This document shows positions 10,073 through 19,794 of a stretch of 64,000 bases of DNA, piece after piece (within the stretch, counting starts at the first letter, position 1; the number at the start of each line of letters is the position of its first letter). The DNA is taken from contig JABSOZ010000005.1 in NCBI GenBank assembly GCA_013215295.1, forward strand, positions 62,001 through 126,000, read 5' to 3'. The notes beneath the pieces are model-generated. The model made no database searches. It was not told the DNA's origin and saw only the letters and a program-made list of their open reading frames with translations. A program made the position numbers and the translations under genes. Source of the DNA: Colwellia sp. GTDB taxonomy: Bacteria; Pseudomonadota; Gammaproteobacteria; Enterobacterales; Alteromonadaceae.

Positions 10073-11314
10073 TTATTCATACTGCAAAGCATCAATAGGA
10101 TTGAGTTTAGAAGCTTTAATCGCTGGGATCATCCCAAAAGTAATACCGATAACGCTACAAAAACCCATGCCAATAAATGCCCACTCATAAGGAATGTTAG
10201 CTTCAAAACTGGTCATTAAGGTCATAACATTACCTAAACCGAAGCCAAGTAATATTCCGATAATACCGCCAACATTACAAAGTACAACCGCCTCAAATAA
10301 AAACTGTAGTAGAATGTTAGACCTTTTAGCCCCTAAAGACTTTCTAATGCCAATTTCTTTGGTTCGTTCAGTAACCGACACTAGCATGATATTCATAATG
10401 CCAATACCCGCAACAATGAGTGATACGGCACCTAAAATAAACGCCCCTAATTTGACACCTTGAGTTGTCTGATTAAAATTTTCGATTTGGCTTAAGCTGG
10501 TGAAATAATGAAAATTATCTTCTTCATTATGTTTTAGTTTTCTTGATTTCCTTAATACTTGACGCGTTTCTTCAATCGCATCTTGTAATAACTCAGGTGT
10601 TTTTGAATGAATCGTAACATTAGCAGAACGAGGAAATCCTCTACCATTAACAGAGCCATAAAGCTTGGTATAAGTGGTGCCGGGGATCAACGCCATCGTT
10701 TCGTACGGGCCACCAAATGCTGATTCCTTTTTAATGAAAACGCCGATAACTTCGTACTTGTTGCCGTCAACTCTAACCTCTTTTCCAATAGGGTCAGAAA
10801 ATGGAAATAATTCATTAGCCAGTGAGTTACCCAATACCACCACTTTACGAGCGGTAAGCATATCCATACGAGAAAGATTACGACCTAATTCTATATAGTG
10901 AGTATTATTTTCTGGATATTCAGGTGAGCCACCACACAAAGAAGTCGCAGGCTCTGTCGTATATCCACGATAGGAAACTGTTTTACCACCGTCCCAAAAC
11001 TCGGTCCCCACTAAATCTACCGAGCTAACATTATCACGAATTAATTGTGCTTCTTTTGTCGTTACAGCAGGCCACTTCATTGCCGCTCGTCGTTGCTCGT
11101 TAGAGCTAAAACCATTAGGCCACTTTTGTACCTGAAATGTTTGAGTGCCTAAAACAGTCATTTCTTTTTCCATCGTACTTTGAATCACTGAAATAGCGGT
11201 CATCACCGCAATAATTGACGCTACACCTAAAATGACACCAATAAGGGTCAAAGAAGAACGTAACTTATTGACCCGTATAGCTGAAAGCGACATTACAAAA
11301 ATATCTAAAATCAT
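10073..11314 (-). CDS. MacB-like ABC transporter permease (second of two)
   Basis: 413-residue permease of the FtsX/MacB superfamily. It has one N-terminal membrane helix (about 15-40), a periplasmic MacB_PCD domain of roughly 230 residues, then three membrane helices at the C-terminus. The conserved stretch NIMLVSVTERTKEIGIRKSLG marks the cytoplasmic coupling region. It lacks the fused ATPase of canonical MacB; the ATPase is the separate gene two upstream. Last gene of the operon adaptor-ATPase-permease-permease, 48 bp after the preceding permease. Such systems move peptides, lipoproteins or drugs outward by mechanotransmission; the cargo is unknown. Confidence 0.9.
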   Translation of the reverse strand: MILDIFVMSLSAIRVNKLRSSLTLIGVILGVASIIAVMTAISVIQSTMEKEMTVLGTQTFQVQKWPNGFSSNEQRRAAMKWPAVTTKEAQLIRDNVSSVDLVGTEFWDGGKTVSYRGYTTEPATSLCGGSPEYPENNTHYIELGRNLSRMDMLTARKVVVLGNSLANELFPFSDPIGKEVRVDGNKYEVIGVFIKKESAFGGPYETMALIPGTTYTKLYGSVNGRGFPRSANVTIHSKTPELLQDAIEETRQVLRKSRKLKHNEEDNFHYFTSLSQIENFNQTTQGVKLGAFILGAVSLIVAGIGIMNIMLVSVTERTKEIGIRKSLGAKRSNILLQFLFEAVVLCNVGGIIGILLGFGLGNVMTLMTSFEANIPYEWAFIGMGFCSVIGITFGMIPAIKASKLNPIDALQYE

Positions 11315-11362
11315 AATGATAACTCCTTATCAATCATAAGTATTATTGTATTAAACATTAAA

Positions 11363-12601
11363 TTATTCATACCTAAGTGCCTCTATAGGATCAAGCTTTG
11401 CCCCACGATAGGCGGGTACAAACCCTGAAACCACACCAACAAATACAGAAATAACCAGGGCGGTAATAATAATGGAAGGAGACAAGCTTGCAGGCATTAA
11501 CATTTCATTGATGATCTCGGTCAGTAAAGCCGCAATGCTCAAACCAATAATGCCACCGAATAAGCAGATAATTGAAGATTCAAACAGAAATTGTAATAAA
11601 ATACTACGTCGTTTAGCGCCAATGGCTTTTCTGATACCAATTTCCTTTGTTCGTTCAGTAACGGAAACAAACATAATATTCATGACTCCAACACCACCAA
11701 CAAATAACGAAATACTGGTAATAATTAAACCGACAAGTACAACAGCTCCCATCATGTTGTTGTATGCATCAAGTAATGTATCTAGTTTGTTAATTGAAAA
11801 ATCATCATCTTCAGCGGGTTTCAAACCGCGAATTTTACGCATCTCACCAATCACTTCAAATTCAAAGTCAGCCATTGATTCTTGAGAGGGGGCTTTAATC
11901 GCAATATTAACATTAGCTCGTCCACCATTATGGCCTAATGTTTTTCCATAGGTGGTAATAGGAATATATATTTGGCGATCAAAATTAGGGCCTCCAAAAA
12001 AACTCGTCCCTTGTTTCTCCATCACACCTATGACCAAAAACTTGTTGCGACCAATTTTTATATGTTTACCGATAGGATCTGAATTACCATAAAGTCCATC
12101 AGCTATTTCTGAGCCAATGACAGCAACTGATTTTTTATACTCAACATCAAATGGCATTAAAAATCGTCCTGTACTAGGGACCATATCTGAGACAATTATT
12201 TGTTTTTCTGTTGTTCCTGAAATACGGATACCTTCAAGTACTTTTGATTGATATTTAACGTTTTTATTACTACTAATACTCGGATTGACAACACCTCGGC
12301 CTAATAACCTTTGTTGTAATGCATCACTTGCCGCTAAACTTATATCTTTACGATTGCGAAATCTAAAGCCAGGACCCATTTGCACCCAAGGCCTTTTAGA
12401 TACGTAAATAACGTCAGCTCCAACCGAAGAAAAAGTTTGCCTAAATGTATTTTTTAAACCGTTTGCTGCGGTCATCGTAGTGATAACCGCAACAATACCA
12501 ATGATAATGCCTAAAGCTGTCAACGCACCGCGACTTTTATTCGCCACAATAGCACTTAAAGCAATTTTAAATGATTCAGCTATATCTAGAGAAAGCTTCA
12601 T
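11363..12601 (-). CDS. MacB-like ABC transporter permease (first of two)
   Basis: 412-residue FtsX/MacB permease with the same plan as its downstream neighbour: one N-terminal membrane helix, a MacB_PCD periplasmic domain, and three C-terminal helices, with the conserved NIMFVSVTERTKEIGIRKAIG segment. The two permeases are clearly homologous but diverged, so a heterodimer is likely (inference). It lies 29 bp after the ATPase gene in the same operon. Confidence 0.9.
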   Translation of the reverse strand: MKLSLDIAESFKIALSAIVANKSRGALTALGIIIGIVAVITTMTAANGLKNTFRQTFSSVGADVIYVSKRPWVQMGPGFRFRNRKDISLAASDALQQRLLGRGVVNPSISSNKNVKYQSKVLEGIRISGTTEKQIIVSDMVPSTGRFLMPFDVEYKKSVAVIGSEIADGLYGNSDPIGKHIKIGRNKFLVIGVMEKQGTSFFGGPNFDRQIYIPITTYGKTLGHNGGRANVNIAIKAPSQESMADFEFEVIGEMRKIRGLKPAEDDDFSINKLDTLLDAYNNMMGAVVLVGLIITSISLFVGGVGVMNIMFVSVTERTKEIGIRKAIGAKRRSILLQFLFESSIICLFGGIIGLSIAALLTEIINEMLMPASLSPSIIITALVISVFVGVVSGFVPAYRGAKLDPIEALRYE

Positions 12602-12630
12602 AACTATACCTATAAAATAAAACCAACTAA

Positions 12631-13359
12631 TTAACTTCTGGTGTCACTTTCAATGAGTCCATCACGTAACCTAACAATACGATGAGCATGTTCAGCAATC
12701 TCATCTTCATGGGTGACTAAAATAATGGTGTGACCTTTTTCATGCAAACGATTCAATAGCACCATAATTTCTGCTCCCGTTTTACTGTCCAAGTTACCGG
12801 TTGGTTCATCAGCAAGAATAATGGAAGGCTCACAAACTAGCGCTCGTGCAATGGCAACTCGTTGACGTTGTCCACCAGAAAGCTCATTCGATTTATGATC
12901 ACTCCTGTCTTCTAATCCCACGGAAGCTATCGCTTTTTCAACAATTTCTCGACGTTTTCTTTTAGGCACACCTTTATAAATCAAAGGTAATTCCACATTT
13001 TGAAAGACACTCACTCTTGGCACTAAATTAAATGTTTGAAAAACAAACCCTATTTTCTCATTACGAATTTCAGCTAACTGATCTTCGCTCATTTCATTAA
13101 CGCCAACCCCTTCTAAGTGATAACTTCCAGAAGTCGGTACATCTAAACAACCTATAGTGTTCATCAATGTAGATTTACCAGAGCCCGATGGCCCCATAAT
13201 GGCCACGTATTCACCCTTATTAATATTTAATGAAACGCCACGAAGTGCATTTACCTCTTGGTCACCCATAAAGTAAGTTCGAGTAACATCTTTGATTTTT
13301 AAAATAGCCTCGGACATTTCAGTGTCACTTGTCACCTGATCTGATTCTTGGACAGACAT
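12631..13359 (-). CDS. ABC transporter ATP-binding protein (MacB/LolD type)
   Basis: Cytoplasmic ATPase driving the two permeases downstream. 242 residues with Walker A GPSGSGKS (56-63), Q-loop, signature [15 protein letters not shown], Walker B ILADEP and the switch His in LVTHE. The open frame reaches back to 13389, but the ATG at 13359 is preceded by AGGAGAG at proper spacing and begins 1 bp after the adaptor stop, so this start is preferred. It belongs to the LolD/MacB branch of small ABC ATPases. Confidence 0.93.
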   Translation of the reverse strand: MSVQESDQVTSDTEMSEAILKIKDVTRTYFMGDQEVNALRGVSLNINKGEYVAIMGPSGSGKSTLMNTIGCLDVPTSGSYHLEGVGVNEMSEDQLAEIRNEKIGFVFQTFNLVPRVSVFQNVELPLIYKGVPKRKRREIVEKAIASVGLEDRSDHKSNELSGGQRQRVAIARALVCEPSIILADEPTGNLDSKTGAEIMVLLNRLHEKGHTIILVTHEDEIAEHAHRIVRLRDGLIESDTRS

Positions 13360-13360
13360 C

Positions 13361-14614
13361 TTATTTCTCTCCTGATGTTTGTTTTTCATCCATATCTTTC
13401 TTTTTGCTCGTTACAGCTTCACCATTTGATAAGTCTCTTGAAATTGCCCGGTAACTACCTGAAACCACGACATCATTTATTTTAAGTCCTTCGATAATTT
13501 CAATTAAATCATTGCTTTGAATGCCAGTCTTTACTTGATGAGCAATCACTTTGCCATTAATTTCAACAAAAACAACTTCGACAAATCCGTCATTAGCCGC
13601 GGTGTATTCTTTTTTCTTAAAGGCTTCTTTCTCTTGAAGTTGGTCAACTGTACGAACTGTTACCGATTGAATAGGAATACTTAATGCATTATCTCGAGTA
13701 TCAGTGACTATATTGGCACTGGTTGTCATGCCTGGACGAAGCTTAGATACATCACTAGTGATGGTGATGGTTACTTCAAACTCTGTTTTTTGATTTGATT
13801 GCCCATTTTGAGCCTCAATTGCACTCGTGGCAATTTCAGAAACTGTACCTTTTAGCATCGTACCTAAGAGTGCATCAACTTCAATTTCAGTTTCTTGATT
13901 GAGTTTAATCGCAATAATGTCGTTTTCATCAACATTCACTAAAGCTTCCATTTCATTGAGGTTAGCAATAGTCATAATGACATCTTCTTGGAATTGAGAG
14001 CCAATAGCTATTTCACCCGATTCCTTATTTAACTTACTAATAGTTCCTGACATGGGAGCATACATAGTGGTTTTTGATAAATCGTCAAGGGCTCTTTTTA
14101 ATGTACCTTGAATTTGCGCGACTTGTTCTAAAGATGATTCATAACGAGCGACTTCTACTTGGTAACCTGCATTACTAGCATCTAAATCAGCTTGTGACTC
14201 AAGCTTCTTTGATACTAACTCTTTAGAGCGCTGCCAAACACGTTTTGCCTGCTCCATATTGGCCTTAACTAACTTAGCATTAGCTTTTGCTGAACGAACA
14301 TTGGCTTCTTGGCTTTCTACACTTGCCATGTAACGTTCTTTGTCTAATTCTACTAATAGTTTGCCTTTCTCAACCCAGTCACCTTCTTTAACATGTAAGG
14401 CAATAATTTTGGCACTAACATCAGCACTAATATTTACCTTAGTTTTAGGTTGAATTTTTCCTGTCGCATTCACTTTTTGAATTATTTTTTCATAAGCTAC
14501 CTTTGTCGTTTCAATTTCAGTGGCTTTATCTTCGTTGCTGTTTTGAGATTGTAGATAAAATCCACCAGCAGCAACTAGTGCAATTACAACAGTAGCAATA
14601 ACTATTTTTTTCAT
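13361..14614 (-). CDS. Periplasmic adaptor (HlyD/MacA-family) of the ABC exporter
   Basis: Membrane-fusion protein of 417 residues that would link the inner-membrane permeases to an outer-membrane channel. An N-terminal membrane helix (about 4-22) is followed by a lipoyl/barrel-sandwich half ([29 protein letters not shown]), a coiled-coil hairpin (about 95-185), the second lipoyl half and beta-barrel domains. First gene of the four-gene operon and divergent from the MarR-type gene. No outer-membrane TolC-like gene lies nearby, so it would use a shared one (inference). Confidence 0.92.
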   Translation of the reverse strand: MKKIVIATVVIALVAAGGFYLQSQNSNEDKATEIETTKVAYEKIIQKVNATGKIQPKTKVNISADVSAKIIALHVKEGDWVEKGKLLVELDKERYMASVESQEANVRSAKANAKLVKANMEQAKRVWQRSKELVSKKLESQADLDASNAGYQVEVARYESSLEQVAQIQGTLKRALDDLSKTTMYAPMSGTISKLNKESGEIAIGSQFQEDVIMTIANLNEMEALVNVDENDIIAIKLNQETEIEVDALLGTMLKGTVSEIATSAIEAQNGQSNQKTEFEVTITITSDVSKLRPGMTTSANIVTDTRDNALSIPIQSVTVRTVDQLQEKEAFKKKEYTAANDGFVEVVFVEINGKVIAHQVKTGIQSNDLIEIIEGLKINDVVVSGSYRAISRDLSNGEAVTSKKKDMDEKQTSGEK

Positions 14615-15076
14615 TGTTTTTCCCTTGTAAAATTAACGAATATACAAAACGTAAATGGTTAATTTGTTCTCGTCTTTAAGCTTTATTATAAAATTGATTA
14701 GTTATAATCATCTAGCTTAGTCTCATTATTATAAAGTTTGGAGATCTTAATAAAATTGTCTTGATAGTAGAGTGTCAAGCTAAACAGTAAATGACAAAGT
14801 GCAAATGTAAGCAAATATCACGAACAGTAATCAAAATGTAACTATTATTAGCTGTCTTCATAATAAACAAAAGGCTTTAGGCTATTTAGAGAAATGTACA
14901 AATAATAATGATTTGTTACAAATAGAATGAAAGTTTAAAATGAAAGTCTTATATTTATCACCACACGATGGTTTTAGCAGCGTGTTATTTATTTGAAGTT
15001 AATGATAAAGTAGCAAAATCATGTTTAGTCCTCGGGTGTTACCATCAATAAATCTGCCAGAAATAAAGCTTTTACC
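14615..15076. other. Long AT-rich divergent intergenic region
   Basis: 462 bp between the adaptor gene (-) and the MarR-type gene (+). It must hold both promoters. I could not pick a convincing -35/-10 pair or a palindromic operator by eye, and no small gene with a ribosome-binding site stands out. Confidence 0.5.
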
Positions 15077-15634
15077 TTGACGAAAGAAATAGATAAACCT
15101 TTAGATTTAACAAGTCACTTACCCTTTAGGGTGGCTGTTGTTAGTAATTTATTAGCTTTAAATCGTGACTGGAAGATTCGTGAGTTATGTGATTTAGAGC
15201 CGAGAGAAATGCGAGTATTACTGAATATTGGTTCTTATATGCCTATTAAATCAGCGGACATTGCTTATCAGTCACGTATCGATTCTTATAATGTAAGTCG
15301 AGCAGTAAAGGCGTTAGCTAAGAAAAATTTGATTGATATTCGTCGAGACAAAAAAAGTAAAAATATTAAAATATTAGCGTTAAACGAAGAAGGCAAAGCG
15401 CTTTATCAAAAATTGACATCGGCAATGGAACTACGCGCTAACGAACTTGAAAGTGTGCTAACTGATGAAGAGATAGGTGTTTTTTATACGGCGCTTAGTA
15501 AAATTGAAGAAAAATCGGAACAGTTACTCGCGCAACAAGCATTAGTAAAAATTACCCAAGGAGAAGAAGCACCAGCTGATCAAAAGGAACTTATTAGATG
15601 GTACAACAAAAGCCAAAGTAGCAATGAGACTTAA
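15077..15634 (+). CDS. MarR-family transcriptional regulator
   Basis: 185-residue winged-helix protein. Residues about 45-115 fit the MarR fold: a helix-turn-helix (ADIAYQSRIDSYNVSRAVKALAKKNLI) followed by the wing (IRRDKKSKNIKILALNEEG), then a long C-terminal dimerisation helix. The frame opens after a stop at about 15024 and the only initiator before the conserved part is TTG at 15077, so a rare TTG start is inferred. Divergent from the MacA-like adaptor gene, so it probably controls the exporter; direct evidence is lacking. Confidence 0.85.
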   Translation: MTKEIDKPLDLTSHLPFRVAVVSNLLALNRDWKIRELCDLEPREMRVLLNIGSYMPIKSADIAYQSRIDSYNVSRAVKALAKKNLIDIRRDKKSKNIKILALNEEGKALYQKLTSAMELRANELESVLTDEEIGVFYTALSKIEEKSEQLLAQQALVKITQGEEAPADQKELIRWYNKSQSSNET

Positions 15635-15640
15635 GTCTTA

Positions 15641-15675
15641 ATTAGATATTAGATATTAGACATTAGATATTAGAT
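15641..15675. repeat. Five tandem 7-bp repeats (ATTAGAT)
   Basis: ATTAGAT x2, ATTAGAC, ATTAGAT x2 in direct tandem. The array begins just after the MarR-type stop and runs into the 3' end of the convergent transglycosylase gene, encoding its last residues and stop codon. The number of repeats could therefore change that protein's C-terminus. Confidence 0.9.
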
Positions 15676-16277
15676 AAGTAGCGTTGATGTAAAATTTTTA
15701 CTCGTTCAACATATACTTTAGTTTCAGGGTAGGGCGGTACACCTTGATATTTTTTTACTGCACCTTCACCAGCATTATAAGCCGCTGAAACTAATGTTAT
15801 ATTCCCCCCGTATTTCCTAATTAACCGTGCTAAATGTTTGCTGCCTGCTCTAATATTTTGTTGGGCATTGAATGAATCTCTAATACCTAATTCTTTTGCT
15901 GTTGCTGGCATTAACTGCATCAAGCCTTTTGCCCCCGTTTTAGATAATGCTAAGGGATTAAAGTGCGACTCGGCATGAATTACTGCACGTATAAGGGCAG
16001 GATCTATTTTATAAAGTTGGGCTTGCTGATTGATGGTTTTATTAAAGTGATTAAGAAATAGTCGAGTGTTATGCCAATTAACGACTGAATTTAATTTACA
16101 AGCAAAACAACCTATGCGAATTTGTTGGTAATTAGCCTCTTCAGGTGGAATGTCTGAAAAAGAAATGACACCTTGGGCTGACTTATACTTGTAAACTTGA
16201 ACGCCATCGTTGGAGTTTACTTGAGCGCTAAAAATATAAAACAATAAAGAAGCATAAAATACAAATCTACATTTCAA
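15663..16277 (-). CDS. Lytic transglycosylase with N-terminal DUF4124
   Basis: Secreted peptidoglycan lytic enzyme of 204 residues. Signal peptide (about 1-22), a DUF4124-like stretch (VYKYKSAQGVISFSDIPP), then an SLT domain (about 85-200) with the catalytic Glu in VIHAESHFNP, the GLMQLMPATA motif and the AYNAGEGAV motif. Convergent with the MarR-type gene; its last codons lie in a heptamer repeat. Clear family, paralogue name uncertain. Confidence 0.9.
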   Translation of the reverse strand: MKCRFVFYASLLFYIFSAQVNSNDGVQVYKYKSAQGVISFSDIPPEEANYQQIRIGCFACKLNSVVNWHNTRLFLNHFNKTINQQAQLYKIDPALIRAVIHAESHFNPLALSKTGAKGLMQLMPATAKELGIRDSFNAQQNIRAGSKHLARLIRKYGGNITLVSAAYNAGEGAVKKYQGVPPYPETKVYVERVKILHQRYLSNI

Positions 16278-16322
16278 ACGCTTTCTCCTAAATTGTTATT
16301 TACGCTAAGCGGATTACTGTTT

Positions 16323-16838
16323 CTATTTCACCGCTAATTTAGCTGCTTGTTTGAGTGCTTTCTTTTCAGCTCTACGGCGTTTGAAAAAAGCAGAAAGTAA
16401 CTGACTACATTCTTCTGCCATTATTCCTGAATTTAATTGTATCTGATGATTATGCTTTTCATCACAAAGTAAATTAAAAGCGCTACCTGCTGCGCCTGTT
16501 TTTAAATCTTTTGTCGCATAAACAACACGTTTAATACGACTATGTACTAATAAACCAGCGCACATCGGGCAAGGCTCTAATGTTACATATAAGGTGCAAT
16601 CAAGCAGACGATAGTTTTGCAATTTCTTGCCCGCTTGACGAATAGCGACCATTTCAGCATGGGCTGACGGGTCGTTCAAGGTAATCGACTGATTGTAACC
16701 TTCGCTAATGATTTTATTATTTGCCACAACCACAGCGCCAACGGGTATTTCGTCAATCGTTTCAGCTTGTTGGGCAAGCTCAAAAGCGCGTTTCATAAAC
16801 TGTTTGTCGATGAGTTCTTGCTCTTCGCTAACCATCAT
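16323..16838 (-). CDS. tadA: tRNA-specific adenosine deaminase
   Basis: Converts A34 to inosine in tRNA-Arg(ACG). 171 residues with the cytidine-deaminase fold: zinc ligand and catalytic Glu in H60-A-E62 and the P89-C90-x-x-C93 motif. Its ATG overlaps the hemW stop as TAATG, which indicates translational coupling; a second ATG follows directly. Zinc-binding residues and length match TadA. Confidence 0.95.
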   Translation of the reverse strand: MMVSEEQELIDKQFMKRAFELAQQAETIDEIPVGAVVVANNKIISEGYNQSITLNDPSAHAEMVAIRQAGKKLQNYRLLDCTLYVTLEPCPMCAGLLVHSRIKRVVYATKDLKTGAAGSAFNLLCDEKHNHQIQLNSGIMAEECSQLLSAFFKRRRAEKKALKQAAKLAVK

Positions 16839-17986
16839 TACAAAAACATCTCGAGCAGATCATTCAAATAACGTTGCCCAAGTTTACTTACTTGCCACGA
16901 ACCATCGGTATTTTCTATCATCAACTCTTTTTGCTTGGCAATCAGTAAAGTTGGTAAAACAGTTTTAGCAGATAGTCCTGTTCTGTTTTCATATTCATCT
17001 AAACTGAAACTTGAATGCAAGCGAAGCCTGTTCATCATATATTCAAACGGTAACTCTTCTTCGCTTACTTCATTAAGATGATCTAAATGCAGACGGCTTG
17101 TATCTAAGTAACCTTTAGGATGTTTAACTTTTACGGTGCGAAAAATTTTATTATTAACGGGATCGGTTATCTTGCCATGAGAGCCACAACCGATGCCAAG
17201 ATAGTCACCAAATTGCCAGTAATTGATATTATGCTGACATTCAAAACCTGGCTTACTGAAAGCTGAAATTTCATATTGCTGATAACCAGCGGCGGCTAAC
17301 AATGCGAAGCCTTGGTCTTGAATATCCCACAGTACTTCGTCTTCAGGTAATTTGGGTGGACGAGAATGAAAAGCAGTATTAGGTTCAATCGTTAGCTGAT
17401 ACCAAGACAAGTGTGTTGGGTTAAGTGATATTGCAGTAGTTATATCATCAAGGGCATTCGCAATATTCTGCTGAGGTAAACCATGCATTAAATCTAAATT
17501 AAACGTTTTTATACCACATGAATAAGCTAACTCTGCTGCTTTTTTAGCTTGATTGCTATCATGGATACGACCTAACTTGATGAGTTTGTCAGATTCAAAA
17601 CTTTGCACGCCAATTGAAAGCCGTGATACACCGCCATTAAAAAATCCGATGAATTTTTCAGCTTCTACTGTACCGGGGTTAGCTTCTAACGTTATTTCAA
17701 TATCTTCTTTATGTTCAAAGCGTTCAAGTACTTGGGTTAATAAGCTTTCAATCGCTTGAGCAGAGAATAAACTTGGTGTGCCGCCACCAATGAAAATAGT
17801 GTGAAGAGGACGACTACTGAGTGAAAACTTTGCAATGTCTGCATCCAAATCTTCAATAAGATGTTTTACGTATTCTTCCTCTGGAACCGCTGATTTCAGT
17901 GCATGGGAGTTAAAATCGCAATAGGGACATTTTTCCACACACCAAGGTATGTGGATATATAAAGATAGAGGTGGCGCCTGTAACAT
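16838..17986 (-). CDS. hemW: Radical SAM heme chaperone HemW
   Basis: Binds heme and a 4Fe-4S cluster and delivers heme to respiratory proteins; once annotated as oxygen-independent coproporphyrinogen oxidase. 382 residues with the radical-SAM motif CVEKCPYC (CxxxCxxC) near residue 16, a SAM-binding GGGTPS, and the HNINYW segment seen in HemW, whereas true HemN has a different N-terminus. Sits between rdgB (2 bp upstream) and tadA (1-bp overlap), an operon arrangement common in this order. Confidence 0.93.
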   Translation of the reverse strand: MLQAPPLSLYIHIPWCVEKCPYCDFNSHALKSAVPEEEYVKHLIEDLDADIAKFSLSSRPLHTIFIGGGTPSLFSAQAIESLLTQVLERFEHKEDIEITLEANPGTVEAEKFIGFFNGGVSRLSIGVQSFESDKLIKLGRIHDSNQAKKAAELAYSCGIKTFNLDLMHGLPQQNIANALDDITTAISLNPTHLSWYQLTIEPNTAFHSRPPKLPEDEVLWDIQDQGFALLAAAGYQQYEISAFSKPGFECQHNINYWQFGDYLGIGCGSHGKITDPVNNKIFRTVKVKHPKGYLDTSRLHLDHLNEVSEEELPFEYMMNRLRLHSSFSLDEYENRTGLSAKTVLPTLLIAKQKELMIENTDGSWQVSKLGQRYLNDLLEMFL

Positions 17987-17988
17987 TA

Positions 17989-18582
17989 TTATTTCACACC
18001 AAAGTGTTGAACAAGTTTAGCGAGAGCCTGACCGCGGTGGCTTAAGCTATTTTTTAAGTCGCGAGGTAATTGTGCAGAAGTCTTTTGCTGGGCTTCTTGC
18101 CAAAAAATAGGGTCATAACCAAAACCTTGTTCACCCATTTTTTCGCGAGTAATGGTACCTTCCCATGCCCCATGACAAATTATCGGTGTCGGATCATTCT
18201 CATGTTTCATATAAACCAGCACACAATGAAAACGCGCCGTACGCAGTTCATCAGGTGTATTCTCTAAGGCTTGTAAGAGTTTGTTGGTGTTGTCGTTATC
18301 ACTGGCACTTTCACCGGCATAACGAGCAGAATAAACACCAGGTTCGCCATTGAGTGCATCAACTTCTAATCCAGAGTCGTCAGCGATTGCTGGAAGCCCA
18401 GTGATTTTTGCGGCATGACGCGCTTTGATGATGGCATTTTCAACAAAAGTCGTGCCTGTTTCTGCTACTTCACCTACATTAAATTCGCTTTGTGGTTTTA
18501 TTTCAATATTATGCGCGGCGAGTAAATGGCTAAGTTCTTTTACTTTACCTTGGTTGCCTGTAGCTAATACGATGGTTGACAT
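17989..18582 (-). CDS. rdgB: dITP/XTP pyrophosphatase (RdgB/HAM1)
   Basis: Hydrolyses non-canonical purine nucleoside triphosphates (dITP, XTP) to monophosphates, keeping them out of DNA. 197 residues with the N-terminal ATGNQGK motif, the active-site DDSGLEVDAL segment, GEPGVYSARYAG, and SHRGQAL near the C-terminus. 2 bp upstream of hemW. Confidence 0.96.
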   Translation of the reverse strand: MSTIVLATGNQGKVKELSHLLAAHNIEIKPQSEFNVGEVAETGTTFVENAIIKARHAAKITGLPAIADDSGLEVDALNGEPGVYSARYAGESASDNDNTNKLLQALENTPDELRTARFHCVLVYMKHENDPTPIICHGAWEGTITREKMGEQGFGYDPIFWQEAQQKTSAQLPRDLKNSLSHRGQALAKLVQHFGVK

Positions 18583-18665
18583 TTTTGACCCTGAAAGATT
18601 GAAAGTTGGAAAAAATAAAATCAGGTAAACCCTGATTTTATATGTTTTTTGACTGGCGTTAGCAC

Positions 18666-19106
18666 TTAGTCAACATAAAACTTTTGTTTAAACTTAAGCT
18701 GATGAGTTTCTTTACCGTCACTAATGGTGATATCAAAGTAAAAGGTTTCTTCGTCGCTATACTTAATTTGTGCTAAATAATAAATAGCATCACCTTCTTT
18801 GACTTCGTCAAATTCAAGGGTTTTAATTTGGCCAAGATCATTACGTGCTTTACCTTGAATCATGACTTTTTTTGCAGGCGTTGAATCTTTTGTATCATCT
18901 AATACTGAAATATTAAGTAAACCGTTGAAACGACTGCGTTCAATATTATAAGCTTTCGCTATTTTTGGTGTTAAAAACGTGGCGTTAATTGCCATGTAAT
19001 GAATTTGCATTGACCCCATTTTTTTCATGTTTTCAGCGAAAACGTTACTCACGAAAGTCATTGAAACTAAAATAGCAAATAAACAGGTTTGTAATAAAAT
19101 TTTCAT
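18666..19106 (-). CDS. DUF4426 periplasmic protein
   Basis: 146-residue protein with a clear signal peptide (cleavage near VFAEN). The mature part matches the DUF4426 family as I know it, which is regularly found beside yggT and rdgB in Alteromonadales and Vibrionales. Function unknown. Gene order yggS-proC-yggT-DUF4426-rdgB-hemW supports it as a real member of this cluster. Confidence 0.85.
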   Translation of the reverse strand: MKILLQTCLFAILVSMTFVSNVFAENMKKMGSMQIHYMAINATFLTPKIAKAYNIERSRFNGLLNISVLDDTKDSTPAKKVMIQGKARNDLGQIKTLEFDEVKEGDAIYYLAQIKYSDEETFYFDITISDGKETHQLKFKQKFYVD

Positions 19107-19199
19107 AATGAGTTCCTTATTGATCTTAAATTATGCATACATTAATAAGACAGGTTTTATAGGTAAATGTTTACAAAACCTGTTTATGTTGATTGGCTT

Positions 19200-19748
19200 T
19201 TAGATCATTGCCCAACCAGGCACTGACCCTGATAATAAAATATTAATCACATTAAGCAATAAAAATGCGATTAATACTGACAAGTCTAAACCGCCAAAGC
19301 TTGGAACTATGCGTTTTATAGGTTTTAAAAATGGTTCAGTTAATTGATGTAATATTGCTTGAGTAGGGTTGTAACCTTGAACAACCCAACTCATTATTGC
19401 TGTTACTAACATTAACATAAACAACAACATGCCAGATTGTTTTATTAAATAAATAAGACCTAAGTACAGTGCTGTTAGCATGTTAAGATCACCACCATTG
19501 AGTAATGGAATTATAACAAATTTCAACACGGCTACTGTAAAAGCTAATAATAATGTTGAAACATCAATACCACCAAAGCCAGGGATAACACGGCGAAGAG
19601 GAATGACTAAAGGGTTGGTCACTTTAACAATAAACTGACTGAATGGGTTATAAAAATCAGCGCGAACGAGTTGTAACCATACGCGTAAAACTAATAACAT
19701 TAATAATGCTTTAAAAGCAAAATCCAGCAAAAAATTAATGGCTTCCAT
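19200..19748 (-). CDS. yggT: YggT family membrane protein
   Basis: 182-residue integral membrane protein with two tandem YggT repeats, each with the pattern NPF..F..VTNPLVIPLRRVIPGFGGID / EPFLKPIKRIVPSFGGLD followed by hydrophobic helices. Linked in some bacteria to osmotic or division phenotypes; mechanism unresolved. Placed 46 bp downstream of proC. The yggU gene that often follows in Enterobacteria is absent, DUF4426 taking that position. Confidence 0.92.
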   Translation of the reverse strand: MEAINFLLDFAFKALLMLLVLRVWLQLVRADFYNPFSQFIVKVTNPLVIPLRRVIPGFGGIDVSTLLLAFTVAVLKFVIIPLLNGGDLNMLTALYLGLIYLIKQSGMLLFMLMLVTAIMSWVVQGYNPTQAILHQLTEPFLKPIKRIVPSFGGLDLSVLIAFLLLNVINILLSGSVPGWAMI

Positions 19749-19794
19749 CTACATCTCCAAAACTTAATAATTGATAAAAATAATTTAAATGTGT

